Assembly: GCA_964017195.1 (NCBI GenBank)
Contig: OZ024896.1
Coordinates: forward strand, 30,714,430-30,778,429
From: Siderastrea radians
Lineage: Eukaryota > Cnidaria > Anthozoa > Scleractinia > Rhizangiidae
Length of the DNA stretch: 64,000 nt
Reading direction: 5' to 3'
Under the pieces are notes generated by a model. It saw only the letters and a list, made by a program, of their open reading frames with translations, made no database searches and was not told the DNA's origin. Position 1 is the first letter of the stretch, and each line of letters begins with the position of its first letter. Positions 62,952 through 64,000 of this stretch are shown here, piece after piece. Made by a program: the position numbers and the translations under genes.

Positions 62952-64000
62952 ATGGACGCCGTAGTGAAAGCTCCGTGCGATGTCGAGATCTTCCGTAAAA
63001 ATAGCCTTGTTATGATTCACTGTCTTGATTTAAACGCAAGATTTGAACTGAGCGTAAAGAGCTTTCCCATTTTACAGCTAAAATGCATTTACGGACACAT
63101 TTCTTTCATGACTGACTTGTCCGAGCGAAGAGTTGTCGTGTTTCCCGACAGCGAAGTTGTTCTTTCAAAGCTGAAAGACATTAAATCTCCTTGCTGCTTA
63201 GAAGTAAAATCAAGCGCAATATTTGAGGTAAGACACTGCTTTAGTTATCTAGTCCTAACGCCGAGCGGTTTGCTGCTGCGATGTTTGTTATTGCCGATAT
63301 TTAAGCATCGATGGAAACATTTCTCACGTTCGAACTTTCCATATTTATGTCGAAGGTTGCTGCTGAAGAAACAGAAGACGGAGACGAAGCACAAATTGCC
63401 GTTATCTGGGACTTTGAAATCATCGCAGGAATGGCAGCAGCCGGATGTGTTGTGAGGCCGGTCGAAAAAACTGCCGACGACTTGGTTGAAATGCCAAGAC
63501 TAGCATTTAAAGAGGTGACATGTAACTGCACCGAATTCCCACGTGTCGGCAATGTTATCATAACTACGACACAAAAAGAAGACACGATCACCGAGCTTAT
63601 GGAAAGCTGTGATTTAGACAGCGACATCAGCAGTGAATCCAGTGTAGAATCTGAAGAAGGAGAGGACGTAGAAGAAGAGAACGATCTGGAAAAGGCTTCT
63701 GAAGCAAATGAAAATGGAGGATCCTCTGGGTGTTCTGGATTTATTTACAGAAGTTACGAGATTAAAGGGGAGCAGTTACCATCCTCACTTTCAACAATAC
63801 TTAAAACGTTGCAAAGAGCTTTTGTTAAAAAATGAACGCCCTGCTGTCCGCTTACACTTCGAACCAGCCAACAAACGCGACGAAAATGCCATAGTGGTGG
63901 AAGCTGAACTGGTTCAAGCTACTGGTGGGAAAGAGTGGCAGCCAATTGGATATGTACCTGGCCCAAAAGTACCTAAGGTGACTCTTGCCATTAGAAATAA
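62952..64000 (+). CDS. Partial gene, acidic linker and HIRAN-like segment
   Basis: Exon 1 (62952-63227, 92 codons, MDAVVKAPCDVEIF...) ends at a GTAAGA donor in phase 0. A short intron of about 128 bp is likely, with an acceptor at ...TCGAAG before 63356. The frame then resumes in phase 0 (VAAEETEDGDEAQ...), passing an acidic stretch (SEEGEDVEEEND). About 63775 the reading moves by one base into RLHFEPANKRDENAIVVEAE and PIGYVPGPKVPKVTLA. This EP-N-x-x-D-x-NAI...GY(V/I)P pattern is that of HIRAN domains, found in DNA-repair helicases such as HLTF/Rad5. The one-base shift could be an unrecognised intron (an acceptor-like TTATTTACAG ends at 63750), an assembly indel or a real frameshift. The 3' end is outside the window. 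No helicase part is seen. Confidence 0.6.

Overview
This is eukaryotic, AT-rich, intron-containing and extremely repeat-rich DNA. A stony coral or close anthozoan is the best guess. The reasons are: NLR-like genes with an N-terminal DZIP3-type HEPN domain, an NB-ARC ATPase and TPR-like repeats (a cnidarian hallmark); tRNA-derived SINEs; CR1/L2-like LINE tails; and small inverted-repeat elements of the kinds I associate with coral genomes. No bacterial operon logic applies.

Only one complete protein gene is visible: a single-exon 953-codon HEPN/NB-ARC/TPR gene at 34026-36887 (+). A diverged paralogue lies at 14104-16956 on the other strand, so the two are head to head about 17 kb apart. The paralogue is dead: it has at least three frameshifts, two in-frame stops, a destroyed HEPN motif, and a 3' end replaced by a LINE tail. 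The right edge holds the 5' part of a gene with a HIRAN-like segment (62952 to beyond 64000). Other coding traces are fragments: a Harbinger transposase piece (60218-60418), a Myb/SANT-like piece (41867-41986), a cysteine-rich P2X7-tail-like exon in a hairpin loop (62257-62377), and a few exon-like islands of unknown or weakly suggested identity.

Layout. 1-7.3 kb: foldback elements, a SINE, small MITEs, the CAACA-type minisatellite and a 140-bp tandem array. 7.3-13.4 kb: an AAG microsatellite, a G-rich MITE, a 1.48-kb inverted-repeat element filled with TCGA-rich repeats, and a 110-bp satellite in two orientations around a hairpin. 13.6-17.8 kb: LINE tail, NLR pseudogene, second LINE tail. 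18.5-24.7 kb: a 6.2-kb inverted structure whose arms are a 16-bp satellite, with other elements nested inside. 25.0-29.9 kb: a 4.8-kb element containing a large palindrome, itself split by a 2.3-kb long-TIR element. 29.9-33.7 kb: a 1.1-kb hairpin, a GTGCGTTTC-ended element, and two adjacent insertions of an ATTCTCG-ended family. 33.7-36.9 kb: the intact NLR gene. 36.9-64 kb: more TIR elements, SINEs, a pogo-like element, a Harbinger derivative, a partial segmental duplication of the 5.2-5.7 kb region, and the HIRAN-like gene.

The strongest theme is a set of inverted-repeat elements whose terminal repeats are packed with short tandem repeats. Several carry target-site duplications that can be read directly: 7-8 bp at 25.7/28.0 kb, 10 bp at 21.7/23.1 kb, 11 bp in three or four copies of one family, and 13 bp at 40.6/44.4 kb. 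Two insertions are dated relative to their hosts by unoccupied paralogous sites in this same window. All names rest on reading by eye; no database search was possible.
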